A stretch of DNA of 64,000 nucleotides from Lentzea terrae (GTDB taxonomy: Bacteria > Actinomycetota > Actinomycetes > Mycobacteriales > Pseudonocardiaceae). Where the stretch lies: the NCBI RefSeq assembly GCF_003265345.1, contig NZ_QFWW01000020.1:249566-313565 (forward strand), in the 5' to 3' direction. The position numbers and the translations under genes were made by a program. Of this stretch, positions 49,865-58,107 are shown piece after piece; positions within the stretch are counted from its first letter, which is position 1; the number at the start of each line of letters is the position of its first letter. The notes beneath the pieces are model-generated. The model did not search any database, had not been told where the DNA came from, and saw only the letters and a program-made list of their open reading frames with translations.

Positions 49865-51196
49865 ATGAGACATGCCCACAAGCGCGTTGTGATCGGCGCG
49901 ATGATCTCCGTAACCGCGCTCGCCATGGCTGGCCTGGCAATGGCGCAACCTCCAACCGGCACCGGCACGAACGTCTCGACGTGCAACAACCCGGTGCTGA
50001 ACAAGACACTCTCCGAGTGGGGCTCGCTGCGCGGTGCAAGTGCGGTCCGCGAGGCCGTCGTCGACCATCGGTCGGCGAGGTTCGCCTACGCGCAGAAGAA
50101 CAACTCCGTGCCGAACCCGTCGTTCTACCTGCCGCAGCAGCACGTCACAAGCGGTGAAGTGTGGACCTTCGCCTACGACGTCGCTGCCGAGCAGAGCGGA
50201 CGTGCCCGCGTCGAGGTCGACTGGTACTCCACGCCCGAGGGCGACAACAGCGGATACCTCGGAAACGTCCCCGGCGCGTGGGTGTCGTTCGCGCCCGGTG
50301 GGTGGACCCGCGTCGCGAGCGAGTTCACCGTTCCGTCGGGTGCGGTGCGGGCGAACGTGCTCACCGACCACGAGTACGCCTCCACCGGAGCGAGCTTCCG
50401 GGCGACCGCGTGCGACTACCACGTAGGCGCCTCGTCCACCACCACGACAACCACGACAACCACAACCACAACCACGACTCCGCCCACCGACCAGACACAG
50501 GCCGCCGTCCGGCACGGCTGGGGTGCGCCGCTGCCGAGCTCCGACGAGTTCGGCAACACCGGTGCCGTCGACCCGGCGAAGTGGTCGGTGCCCAGCGGCA
50601 CCGACGGTTGTTGGCCGGGGCACAACGGCAACGGCCGGCGCTGCGCGAAGAACACCGCGGTGGCAGGCGGGATCATGACGATGACCGGCGAGGCGAACGG
50701 CGACACGGGCTGGCTCAAGCATCGCCTCGACCGGCAGTACGGCCGCTGGGAGATCCGGTCGCGTTCACAGAACACCGGTGCCTCGGGCGGCCGGTACCAC
50801 CCACTGCACCTGATCTGGCCGACCTCCGAGCGGTGGCCGCAGGACGGCGAGTACGACTGGGTCGAGTACACCGATCCCGACGCCCAGTGCCTGTCTGCGT
50901 TCCTGCACTACCCGCACCCCTCGAACGTGGGTGTCCAACAGGAGTACCGCGAACGCTGTCCGGTGGACATGCGCCAGTGGCACAACTTCGCCTTCGAGTG
51001 GACGGCTTCCGCGTTGGTCGGCTACGTGGACGGTGTCGAGTGGTTCCGCGTCTCCGGCGGTGGCGGCCCGAACGGGCGACGGAACATCCAGACCATGCCG
51101 TCGGGACATCTCAACATCCAACTCGACAACTTCACCGGCAACAGCGGCCTGCGCCCGGCGGTGTTCGAGGTCGACTGGGTCCGCGTCTACTCCTGA
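49865..51196 (+). CDS. Secreted GH16 family glycosidase with N-terminal binding-like domain
   Basis: 443 residues: signal peptide (1-28, cleaved after LAMA), a beta-rich N-terminal domain (about 35-185) of carbohydrate-binding appearance, a run of 14 threonines as linker, then a GH16 domain (215-443). The catalytic motif E-x-D-x-x-E is present in GEYDWVEY, preceded by HLIWPTSERWPQ; WTASALVGYVDGVEWF matches the family. GH16 enzymes cut beta-1,3/1,4-glucans or galactans; the substrate is not fixed. ATG 49865 has GAGGAG eight bases ahead. It diverges from the kinase gene. Confidence 0.88.
   Translation: MRHAHKRVVIGAMISVTALAMAGLAMAQPPTGTGTNVSTCNNPVLNKTLSEWGSLRGASAVREAVVDHRSARFAYAQKNNSVPNPSFYLPQQHVTSGEVWTFAYDVAAEQSGRARVEVDWYSTPEGDNSGYLGNVPGAWVSFAPGGWTRVASEFTVPSGAVRANVLTDHEYASTGASFRATACDYHVGASSTTTTTTTTTTTTTTPPTDQTQAAVRHGWGAPLPSSDEFGNTGAVDPAKWSVPSGTDGCWPGHNGNGRRCAKNTAVAGGIMTMTGEANGDTGWLKHRLDRQYGRWEIRSRSQNTGASGGRYHPLHLIWPTSERWPQDGEYDWVEYTDPDAQCLSAFLHYPHPSNVGVQQEYRERCPVDMRQWHNFAFEWTASALVGYVDGVEWFRVSGGGGPNGRRNIQTMPSGHLNIQLDNFTGNSGLRPAVFEVDWVRVYS
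50438..50479 (+). repeat. Threonine-codon tract (14 Thr) linker
   Basis: Fourteen consecutive Thr codons (ACC, ACG, ACA, ACT mixed) encode a flexible, probably glycosylated linker between the two domains of the GH16 protein. Slippage could change its length. Confidence 0.9.
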
Positions 51197-51286
51197 TCCA
51201 CCGACCAAGGGAAGGGCCCACCGCGGTGCGCCCAGCACGGCGCCGCCGCGGTTCCCCGATCCCTGCCGCGGCGGCAGCTACACCCG

Positions 51287-51922
51287 TCAGGCGTCTCGCC
51301 TGGTGAACGTGACCACGGCGACCGCGAACGTGATCACGAGCCACGCCGCCATGACCGCGCCCCCTTCCCACGGGGAGAGGACGCCAGGCCGGTAGAGGCT
51401 CGCCCCCGCGCGGTCCGGGAGGTACTCGGCAGCATCCGTGGCCGCCGCCAGCAGTGGGGACACCACGAGCACGAGCGTCGTCAACGTCGCGACCGCGCCG
51501 GCGACGCTGCGCAGCAGCACCGCGATGGCGAGGGCGAGGAGTCCAATCATGATCAGGTAGACGGCGGTGCCGGGTAGTTCGGTGGCGGGTACCTCGGCGG
51601 CCACGATGGACAGTGCGCCGGTGAACAGCGTGGTCGGGGTGGCGACGGCGAGGTAGGCGAGAACCTTTCCGGACAGCAGCAGTGGCCGGTTCGGGACACA
51701 CACCAGGCTGGTGCGGATCTGCTTTCCGCCGTACTCACCGGCCGCGGTCAGGACGCCGACCAGGATGAGGCCGAGCTGGCCGTACTCCACCGCGCGGAAG
51801 CCCGCTGCCAAAGCCAGACCCGGTGTGGCGAGAACTGTGATCGCGACAGTGCTGTGCACCGCCGGCAGTGTTGCCAGCTTGCGCAGCTCGGCGGCGAAGA
51901 CGTGACGAAGGGCGTTGCTCAC
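51287..51922 (-). CDS. ABC-2-type transporter permease
   Basis: 211 residues with about six hydrophobic segments, N-terminal FAAELRKLATLPAVHSTV typical of ABC-2 membrane subunits beginning with an amphipathic helix, and C-terminal VTFTRRDA. It lies 12 bases after a homologous permease whose ending VAFVRRDA is alike, indicating duplication. Together with the ATPase they form an exporter or a bacteriocin/antibiotic immunity-type ABC system. Confidence 0.85.
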   Translation of the reverse strand: MSNALRHVFAAELRKLATLPAVHSTVAITVLATPGLALAAGFRAVEYGQLGLILVGVLTAAGEYGGKQIRTSLVCVPNRPLLLSGKVLAYLAVATPTTLFTGALSIVAAEVPATELPGTAVYLIMIGLLALAIAVLLRSVAGAVATLTTLVLVVSPLLAAATDAAEYLPDRAGASLYRPGVLSPWEGGAVMAAWLVITFAVAVVTFTRRDA

Positions 51923-51934
51923 GATGCCTCCCGC

Positions 51935-52717
51935 TCACGCGTCGCGGCGGACGAAGGCGACCACGCCCACCACCAGGCCGAGCACGGTCCACGCCGTCAG
52001 CACAGTTGCACCCACCAACGGTGGAAGTTGTTCTGTGAACGCGGTTCCGCGTGCGAACAGGTGAATTCCAGCGGCGTCGGGGAGGAACTTCGCCCACGAC
52101 GTGACCTTGGAGAGCAGGAATGACACGGGAATCAGCGAGCTGTTGACGATGAGCACGATCAGGGGGACGACGCCGCTGCGCGTGATGGTGGTGACAGCGA
52201 ACGCGATCAGGGCCGTGCAGACGCAGTACAAGACGGCGCCGGGCAGTCGCCAGCCGAGTTCACCGGCGGCCTGCCACGGCGAAAGCCCGAACGGGCCGAG
52301 CAGTGCCTGTCCCACGACAATCCCCGTGAAGATCGTGGCGGACGAAAGCAGCACGGTCGCGAGCATGAGCGCACCGGCCTTCGCCGCGAGCAGCAAGCCT
52401 CGCCGGGGAACGCTGGTCAGAGTGGCCAGGATCTGCCTGCCGCCGCCGACGTCGCCGGCATTGGCGGTGTACTCGCTGCTCATGATGACGACACCGAGCA
52501 CAATGCCGGCGATCACTGCGAACATCACGGCCTCGAACCCGCCCTCGGCGACGGACCAGTGGCTCAGCGAACCGGTGTCGCCCGCGGCGAGACGGGTGCG
52601 CATGGAGTTCCCGTTCAGCGCGGCTATCGCCGGTGCTGCGACGAAGCACAGTCCCGCTGCGACGAGCGAAGCGCGAAGCGAGAGAAGTTTGCGCAGCTCG
52701 GCGCTCAGGTGTCTCAT
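51935..52717 (-). CDS. ABC-2-type transporter permease
   Basis: 260 residues with six hydrophobic segments. It starts RHLSAELRKLLSLRASLVAAG and has the loop STEYTANAGDVGGGRQIL-type region, as in ABC-2 permeases that expel peptides or lipids. Start ATG 52717 overlaps the ATPase stop (ATGA). It is paralogous to the next gene. Confidence 0.86.
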   Translation of the reverse strand: MRHLSAELRKLLSLRASLVAAGLCFVAAPAIAALNGNSMRTRLAAGDTGSLSHWSVAEGGFEAVMFAVIAGIVLGVVIMSSEYTANAGDVGGGRQILATLTSVPRRGLLLAAKAGALMLATVLLSSATIFTGIVVGQALLGPFGLSPWQAAGELGWRLPGAVLYCVCTALIAFAVTTITRSGVVPLIVLIVNSSLIPVSFLLSKVTSWAKFLPDAAGIHLFARGTAFTEQLPPLVGATVLTAWTVLGLVVGVVAFVRRDA

Positions 52718-53418
52718 CGGTCCTCCGTGCCGGTGAGCGCGAAGAAGGCGTCCTCCAGGGACGCATGTCCCGCGGTCACCTCAGCCGTGGATCCACTGTG
52801 GACGATCGAACCGTTGTTGATCACGACCAGGTCGTCGGCGGTGCTCGCCAACTCGGTCATCAGGTGGCTCGACAGCAGCACAGTCCGGCCGTCCGCCGCG
52901 TAGGACCGCAAGAGCTCGCGCAACCAGCGGATGCCATGTGGGTCAAGACCGTTGACGGGCTCGTCCAGAACCAGCACCTCCGGATCACCCAGCAATGCGG
53001 TGGCCAGTCCCAGTCGCTGGTTCATGCCCAGTGAGAACCCGCCAACCCGCTTGCGGGCGGCGTCGCCGAGCCCGACGAGATCCAGCACCTCCGGCACCCT
53101 GGTCCTCGGGATGCCGTTGCTCGCCGCCACCCACGACAGATGCCCGCGCGCAGTCCGCGACGGGTGCGCGCCACTGCCTTCCAGCAATGAACCCACGGTG
53201 CGCAACGGGTTCCGCAACGCCCGGTACGGCTTGCCGCCGATGAGTGCCGTGCCCGAATCGGCCGAGTCAAGACCGAGCAGGATGCGCAGTGTGGACGACT
53301 TGCCGGCGCCGTTCGGACCGAGGAATCCGGTGACGCGCCCGGCCCTCGCGGTGAAGCCGACGTCCCGCACGGCCACCTTCGGGCCGTGCCGCTTGACCAG
53401 ATGGGAGACTTCGATCAT
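52714..53418 (-). CDS. ABC transporter ATP-binding protein
   Basis: 234 residues with a complete nucleotide-binding domain: Walker A FLGPNGAGKSSTLRIL, signature FSLGMNQRLGLA, Walker B VLVLDEPVNGLDP and the switch His (LLSSHLM). It belongs to the ABC-2 exporter subfamily (DrrA/CcmA-like) and pairs with the two downstream permeases. ATG 53418 precedes the usual IEVSHLVKRHG; upstream codons lack a conserved match. The response regulator gene 53 bases upstream may control it. Confidence 0.93.
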   Translation of the reverse strand: MIEVSHLVKRHGPKVAVRDVGFTARAGRVTGFLGPNGAGKSSTLRILLGLDSADSGTALIGGKPYRALRNPLRTVGSLLEGSGAHPSRTARGHLSWVAASNGIPRTRVPEVLDLVGLGDAARKRVGGFSLGMNQRLGLATALLGDPEVLVLDEPVNGLDPHGIRWLRELLRSYAADGRTVLLSSHLMTELASTADDLVVINNGSIVHSGSTAEVTAGHASLEDAFFALTGTEDR

Positions 53419-53471
53419 GTCCCCAGCCTGCGGCTGGACCGTGCCGGAGTGCATCAGCCAAAGGTTGACAC

Positions 53472-54140
53472 CTATCGCCGCAGCGTGTTCACGAACCCCG
53501 ACTCGTAGGCGAGGATCACCAACTGGGTGCGGTCACGGACGCCCAGTTTGTCGAAAAGGCGGCTCAGGTACGTCTTCACCGTGGCTCTGCTGAGAAACAG
53601 CGCGGTGGCGATCTCGTCGTTCGACATGCCTTCCACGACCGCCGCCACCACGTCGTGTTCGCGGTCCGTCAACTCCGCGAAGCGCGCCACGCCGGATTCC
53701 GCCCGCTGGTGCCGCTCGGCGAACTCCGCGATCACCCTGCCCGTGACCTCCGGCGCGAGCAGCGAAAGTCCGTTGTGGACGGTGTGAATCGCGTGCAGGA
53801 TCTCCCCGGGGCCGGCGTTCTTCAGCAGAAACCCGGAGGCACCTGCACGCAACGCCTCGTAGACGTACTCGTCGAGGTCGAACGTCGTCAGGATCACCAC
53901 CCGCACCGCTGCCGGCGTCGCACACACCACACGGGTGGCCTCGAGTCCGTCCAACACCGGCATTCGCACGTCCATCAGCACCACGTCGGGGCACAGCCGG
54001 TGCACGGCGCTGATCGCTTCTGCGCCGTCACGCGCCTCACCGACCAGCACGAGCGATTCGTCGGAGGCGACCAGTTCGCACAACGAACCACGCAGCACCT
54101 CGTCGTCCTCAGCGACGAGGACCCTGATCCGCCCGCTCAC
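53472..54140 (-). CDS. NarL/LuxR-type response regulator
   Basis: 222 residues: receiver domain (1-120) with acidic pocket AEDD and phosphorylation site Asp57 in VLMDVRMP, then a LuxR helix-turn-helix (about 155-215; LTDREHDVVAAVVEGMSNDEI, LSRATVKTYLSRLFDKLGV). GTG 54140 overlaps the sensor kinase stop (GTGA). The phosphorylated form probably activates the following ABC exporter operon. Confidence 0.93.
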   Translation of the reverse strand: MSGRIRVLVAEDDEVLRGSLCELVASDESLVLVGEARDGAEAISAVHRLCPDVVLMDVRMPVLDGLEATRVVCATPAAVRVVILTTFDLDEYVYEALRAGASGFLLKNAGPGEILHAIHTVHNGLSLLAPEVTGRVIAEFAERHQRAESGVARFAELTDREHDVVAAVVEGMSNDEIATALFLSRATVKTYLSRLFDKLGVRDRTQLVILAYESGFVNTLRR

Positions 54141-55216
54141 GCGCCCGGCTCCGGAAGCACCGCGCGCAGCGCGAATCCGCCCTGCGCACGTGAACCGAAC
54201 GTCAGCTCGCCACCGAGCGATTCCACCCGTTCCCGCAGCCCGATCAGTCCGAACCCCTTCTCGTGGTGGCGTGTCCCGATCAGTGTTCCACCATCGTCGG
54301 TGACCTCGACGATCACCGTGCCGTCCATCGCGTCGACGGTCACCTGGCAACGGCAGCCCGGGGCATGCCGGGCCGCGTTCGTCAGCCCTTCCTGCACGAT
54401 CCGGTACACGGCCAGTCCTGTGCTCGCCGGCAAGTCGTCCGGGCCGCGCACGGTGAGAGCGATCTCGATGCCCGCGGCGCGCATCCGTTGGGTCAAGGCG
54501 GCGAGGTCCTTCATTCCCGGCTGTGGCCGCCGTTCGGCAGGCGCGCCGGCGTCCCTGACCGTGCCGAGCACCGCACGGAGGTCCGCCAGTGCGTCCTTGC
54601 TCGCCCGCTCGACACGAGTCAGCCGGTTCCGCAACTTCTCCGCATCACCCACGTCGACATGGGCCGACACCCCAGCGGTCACCGCGATCATGCCGAGAGA
54701 ATGTGACACGACGTCGTGCACCTCCCGCGCCACCCGCAACCGTTCCTCCAGCACCGCACGAGCGCCCTCGGCACGTTCGGCGTGCGCGGCCTCCTGACGC
54801 TCCCGCCGGACCGCCTCACCGAGCCGCCAGGTGCCGGCCAGGACGAACAGGCTCACGAAGACGTACCGCAGGACGTCCTGCCGCTCGCTGACCCCGATCG
54901 ACAGCATTGCGGCCACCGTCAATCCGAGTGCGACCGACATGGCCCGCGACATCCTGGAACTGCCGTGGGCGACCGCCACCGGGTACAGCGTCCACGCCGC
55001 GGCCACGAACGGATCCCAGGCCACGCCGAGAAGTGCTCCCGCCAGGGTCGTCGCCGCGACCGTCCCGAACGCCACGACCGGCCACCGCGAGCGGAGCAGC
55101 ACCCCGGCAACGATCAACACGGCCAGGGCGCTCGGCGGCGTACCGCGAGGCAGCCAGAACACCAGTACGCAGAGTCCCGCGACTCCCGCGTCGACCAGCA
55201 GCCTGGAGAACACCAC
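54137..55216 (-). CDS. NarL-type sensor histidine kinase (HisKA_3)
   Basis: 359 residues: four to five membrane segments in the first 135 residues, a cytoplasmic coiled segment, the HisKA_3 phosphoacceptor His167 in REVHDVVSHSLG, and an ATPase domain with NAARHAPG (N box) and GFGLIGLRERV (G box). There is no large extracellular loop, as in kinases that sense membrane or cell-envelope stress by antibiotics. It is encoded immediately before its response regulator and upstream of the ABC exporter genes, an arrangement common for peptide-antibiotic detoxification. Confidence 0.93.
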   Translation of the reverse strand: MVFSRLLVDAGVAGLCVLVFWLPRGTPPSALAVLIVAGVLLRSRWPVVAFGTVAATTLAGALLGVAWDPFVAAAWTLYPVAVAHGSSRMSRAMSVALGLTVAAMLSIGVSERQDVLRYVFVSLFVLAGTWRLGEAVRRERQEAAHAERAEGARAVLEERLRVAREVHDVVSHSLGMIAVTAGVSAHVDVGDAEKLRNRLTRVERASKDALADLRAVLGTVRDAGAPAERRPQPGMKDLAALTQRMRAAGIEIALTVRGPDDLPASTGLAVYRIVQEGLTNAARHAPGCRCQVTVDAMDGTVIVEVTDDGGTLIGTRHHEKGFGLIGLRERVESLGGELTFGSRAQGGFALRAVLPEPGA

Positions 55217-55283
55217 CCGACCGAGCTTACGGAGCGACGGATGTGCCGGCGTGGACGGCGGCTACCGGCTCGCCCGGCAAGCG

Positions 55284-56249
55284 CTATCCGTCCTGCGGCG
55301 CCAAGGCTGCGGCGAAGCGCGTCGCGACCGCTGCGACCGCGGCACGCAGTTCGTCTCCGCCCTCGACGCGGAAGGCGAACGGCACGGCCGCCAACCACTC
55401 CTGCGCGTACATCGCCGGATTGCTGGTGCTGCCGACGAGCACGCACCCGTCCCCCGACGGTTGAAGCCGTCCCATGGGAGGCCGGACCCAGGGTGCGACC
55501 TCGGCCAGCGGCGCGTCGAACACGACACGGGTGGGGAACTCCCAGCCCGTGCCCAGGTTCTCCTCCAGCGCCGCAATCGGGTCGAGGTCGCCGGGTGGCA
55601 CGAACTCGTGGGTTGTCTGCGAAACCGTGCGAATCCGGTCGACCCGATAGGTGCGGATCGCGTCTGCCCGATGGGAATGACACAACAGGTACCAGCGTCC
55701 GTGGCGGACCACGACCGCCCACGGATCCACCTCGGCCTTCCACGCGTTACCGCGCTCGCTCTGGTACGCGATCAGCACCCGACGCCTGGCTGCGACGGCG
55801 GCGACGAGTGCGCTGGTGATGGCGGGATCCGGGTGGGCCGATTGCCGGTCGGGCGCGGCTTTGGCGTGCTCGCGCAGGACGGCCGCCTGCCGGCCGACGT
55901 TCTCCGGCAGCGCCTGGATGACCTTGCCGAGGGCGGCACCGACCGGGTCGTCGGCAACGGTTGCGGCCGGTTGGCCGTCGAGCACAGCCATGACCAGGCC
56001 CAACGCCTCCGCCTGGGTGAACACGATCGGCGGCAGCCGCGTGCCGCGCCGGAGCCGGTAGCCGCCGTGCGGGCCTCGAGACGACTCGACCTGGATGCCC
56101 GCCTCGCGGAGGATCCCGATGTAGCGGCGGGCGGCACGTTCAGTGACGCCGAGTCTCCCGGCGAGCTGGTCAGCCGTCGTGCCGGGACGCGCCTGAAGGA
56201 TCTCCAGCGTGCGCAGTGCCCTGGCGGTGGGGCTGAGTTCACTCGGCAC
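55284..56249 (-). CDS. HTH_11/WYL domain transcriptional regulator
   Basis: 321 residues. An N-terminal winged helix (RALRTLEILQARPGTTADQL, LGVTERAARRYIGILREAGI) is followed by a WYL domain (about 145-215; HGRWYLLCHSHRADAIRTYRVD) and a WCX C-terminal extension, the standard layout of actinobacterial WYL regulators. These sense small or nucleic-acid ligands. It diverges from the alpha/beta hydrolase gene, with 112 bases between the starts, and may control it. Confidence 0.92.
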   Translation of the reverse strand: MPSELSPTARALRTLEILQARPGTTADQLAGRLGVTERAARRYIGILREAGIQVESSRGPHGGYRLRRGTRLPPIVFTQAEALGLVMAVLDGQPAATVADDPVGAALGKVIQALPENVGRQAAVLREHAKAAPDRQSAHPDPAITSALVAAVAARRRVLIAYQSERGNAWKAEVDPWAVVVRHGRWYLLCHSHRADAIRTYRVDRIRTVSQTTHEFVPPGDLDPIAALEENLGTGWEFPTRVVFDAPLAEVAPWVRPPMGRLQPSGDGCVLVGSTSNPAMYAQEWLAAVPFAFRVEGGDELRAAVAAVATRFAAALAPQDG

Positions 56250-56361
56250 CGAGGCAGGCTAGGCGATCACCCGCTGAACCGGAAGCAGATCGTCCGGAAT
56301 TGGCTCTAGCGTGACGAGGCACCGCGGCCACCCCGGCCGCGCAGCAGAGGGAGAACTGATC

Positions 56362-57030
56362 GTGGACGTCCTGCTCATCGCCGGCCTGTGGCTCGACGGA
56401 TCCGCCTGGGACGACGTCGCGTCCACACTGCGGTCGCTCGGCCACCGGCCCGTGCCGCTGACCCTGCCCGGCCAGGGCGACGGATCCGCCTCCGCCACGC
56501 TCGACGACCAGGTGGCGGCCGTGCTCACCGCCGTGGACGCGACCTCCGACCAGCTCGTGGTGGTCGGGCACTCGGCCGCCTGTTCCCTGGCGTGGCTGGC
56601 CGCGGACGCGCGTCCGGACAAGATCTCCAAGGTCGTCCTCATCGGCGGGTTCCCCACGAGTGACGGGAAGCCCTACGCCGACTTCTTCGAGCTGCGGGAC
56701 GGCGTCATGCCCTTCCCCGGCTGGGAACCGTTCGAAGGACCGGACTCGGCCGACCTCGACGAGGAAGCCAGGCGCACGTTCGCAGCTACCGCGATCCCTG
56801 TTCCCGAGGGTGTGGCCACGGGCGTCGTGCGCCTGACCGACGAGCGACGCTTCGACGTCCCTGTCGTGGTCATCTGCCCCGAGTTCACCCCCGCCCAGGC
56901 CCAGGAGTGGATCAGCGCGGGCGACGTGCCCGAGCTCGCCAGGGTCAAGCACCTCGACTTCGTCGACCTCGACTCCGGCCACTGGCCGATGCTCACCAAG
57001 CCCGCCGAACTGGCCGGGCTCCTCGCATGA
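56362..57030 (+). CDS. Alpha/beta hydrolase
   Basis: 222 residues. The fold is shown by VLLIAGLWLDGSAWDDV, the nucleophile elbow VVGHSAACSLAWLA (Ser), an acid near VVICPEFTP, and LDSGHWPMLTKP with the catalytic His near the C-terminus. It resembles small salicylate-esterase/hydroxynitrile-lyase-like hydrolases; substrate unknown. GTG 56362 has AGAGGGAG eight bases ahead. Its last codon overlaps the PIN-domain gene by four bases. Confidence 0.85.
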   Translation: MDVLLIAGLWLDGSAWDDVASTLRSLGHRPVPLTLPGQGDGSASATLDDQVAAVLTAVDATSDQLVVVGHSAACSLAWLAADARPDKISKVVLIGGFPTSDGKPYADFFELRDGVMPFPGWEPFEGPDSADLDEEARRTFAATAIPVPEGVATGVVRLTDERRFDVPVVVICPEFTPAQAQEWISAGDVPELARVKHLDFVDLDSGHWPMLTKPAELAGLLA

Positions 57031-57422
57031 CCAGGTACGTGATCGGTCCGGACGTGGCCGTTCGCCTGGCCCACGACCGGACCGTGATCGGTGCCGGACA
57101 CCAGGTCCTGGCTCCGACGCTGCTGCGCTCGCAGACGCTGTCGCTGCTCTACCAAGCGGTGCACCGCGGTGAGATGACCAAGAAGGAGGCCGATCGACGA
57201 CTCGACCACCTGCGCGGACTGCGGATCCGGCTGCTCGGGGACCGCGTCCTTCAGGCCACCGCCTGGAAGGTCGCCGACCAGCTCGGCTGGCCCGACACCC
57301 TGGTCGCCGAGTACGTCGCGCTGACCCAGCTCCAGGCAGACGCGTTGATCACACTCGACGACCAGCTCGCCCGCGCCGTGCAGAAGCTGGTGACGGTCGC
57401 ACCGATCGACGCGCTGTCCTGA
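57027..57422 (+). CDS. PIN-domain (VapC-like) ribonuclease-type protein
   Basis: 131 residues with a PIN-domain pattern: RYVIGPDVAVRLA (first acidic residue), the helix LLYQAVHRGEMTKKEADRRL, and DTLVAEYVALTQLQADALITLDDQLARA carrying the later acidic residues. PIN proteins are metal-dependent RNases, often toxins of VapBC modules. No antitoxin gene is adjacent: upstream is the hydrolase, coupled through ATGA, and downstream is a convergent gene. It might therefore be an orphan toxin or a housekeeping PIN protein. Confidence 0.75.
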   Translation: MTRYVIGPDVAVRLAHDRTVIGAGHQVLAPTLLRSQTLSLLYQAVHRGEMTKKEADRRLDHLRGLRIRLLGDRVLQATAWKVADQLGWPDTLVAEYVALTQLQADALITLDDQLARAVQKLVTVAPIDALS

Positions 57423-57425
57423 TCC

Positions 57426-57998
57426 TCAGCCCTGCACGCGGTAGCGCAGATGCGTGACGTCGCGGCCTTCGAGCCGGCGGACGAGCTCCAGTTCGACGTG
57501 GCCGAGTCCGGTCGGCTCGAACAGCCGCCGTCCGCCACCCAGCAGCACGGGGACGACGTGCAGTTCGAGCTCGTCGAGTTGGCCGGCCGCCAGCAATGCC
57601 TGCGCCGCACCCGCTCCGTGGACCAGTACCGCTCGATCTCCAGCTGCTGCTCGGGCATCGGCGGCACACGCGTTGACGTCGGTGTAGAACTTCGCGCTGC
57701 CCGGTGGCTCGTCGGCCGGGTCGATGTGGTGCGTGAGCACGTTGATCGGCACGCCGTCGTGGTGATCGCCGTGCCATCGACCGGCCAGCTCGAACGTGCG
57801 GCGCCCGGATATCACGGCGCCGGTCGACACGGCCTCGGCGTACACCTGCCCGTTGATCCCCTCGGACAGCCGGTCGTCGAGCCAGTTGAACAGCCGCCCT
57901 CCGTTGTGGCCGAGTTCCTGGCCCGGCCGGTCGTCCGGCCCGGCGATGTACCCGTCGACGGACATGGACATGTAAAGCCGGAGCGGCGTCCTACCCAT
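57426..57998 (-). CDS. Dihydrofolate reductase-like (RibD C-terminal) reductase
   Basis: 190 residues: RLYMSMSVDGYIAGPDDRPG at the N-terminus, GAVISGRRTFEL, and the C-terminal LVHGAGAAQALLAAGQLDELEL with the final VELELVRRLEG strands match the RibD_C/dihydrofolate reductase-like family of NADPH reductases. Substrate unknown. ATG 57998 starts directly at the first strand. It lies three bases from the convergent PIN gene stop. Confidence 0.92.
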   Translation of the reverse strand: MGRTPLRLYMSMSVDGYIAGPDDRPGQELGHNGGRLFNWLDDRLSEGINGQVYAEAVSTGAVISGRRTFELAGRWHGDHHDGVPINVLTHHIDPADEPPGSAKFYTDVNACAADARAAAGDRAVLVHGAGAAQALLAAGQLDELELHVVPVLLGGGRRLFEPTGLGHVELELVRRLEGRDVTHLRYRVQG

Positions 57999-58107
57999 GG
58001 TCGTTCCCTTCGTCTGGCCACTCGGTCGCGGTGATCTCTCACCCCTACGTCGATCGCGCGTTGCCGGATTCGACAAGGCCCGATCGCCGGTGGCCGCACC
58101 GAACGAA

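Noticed and set aside
50438..50479. Possible CRISPR or satellite repeat
   Set aside because: It is a threonine-codon linker inside a secreted protein, without spacer structure.
49733..50722. Extension of the kinase frame into the GH16 region
   Set aside because: It runs antisense to the GH16 gene; kinase homology begins after GTG 49732.
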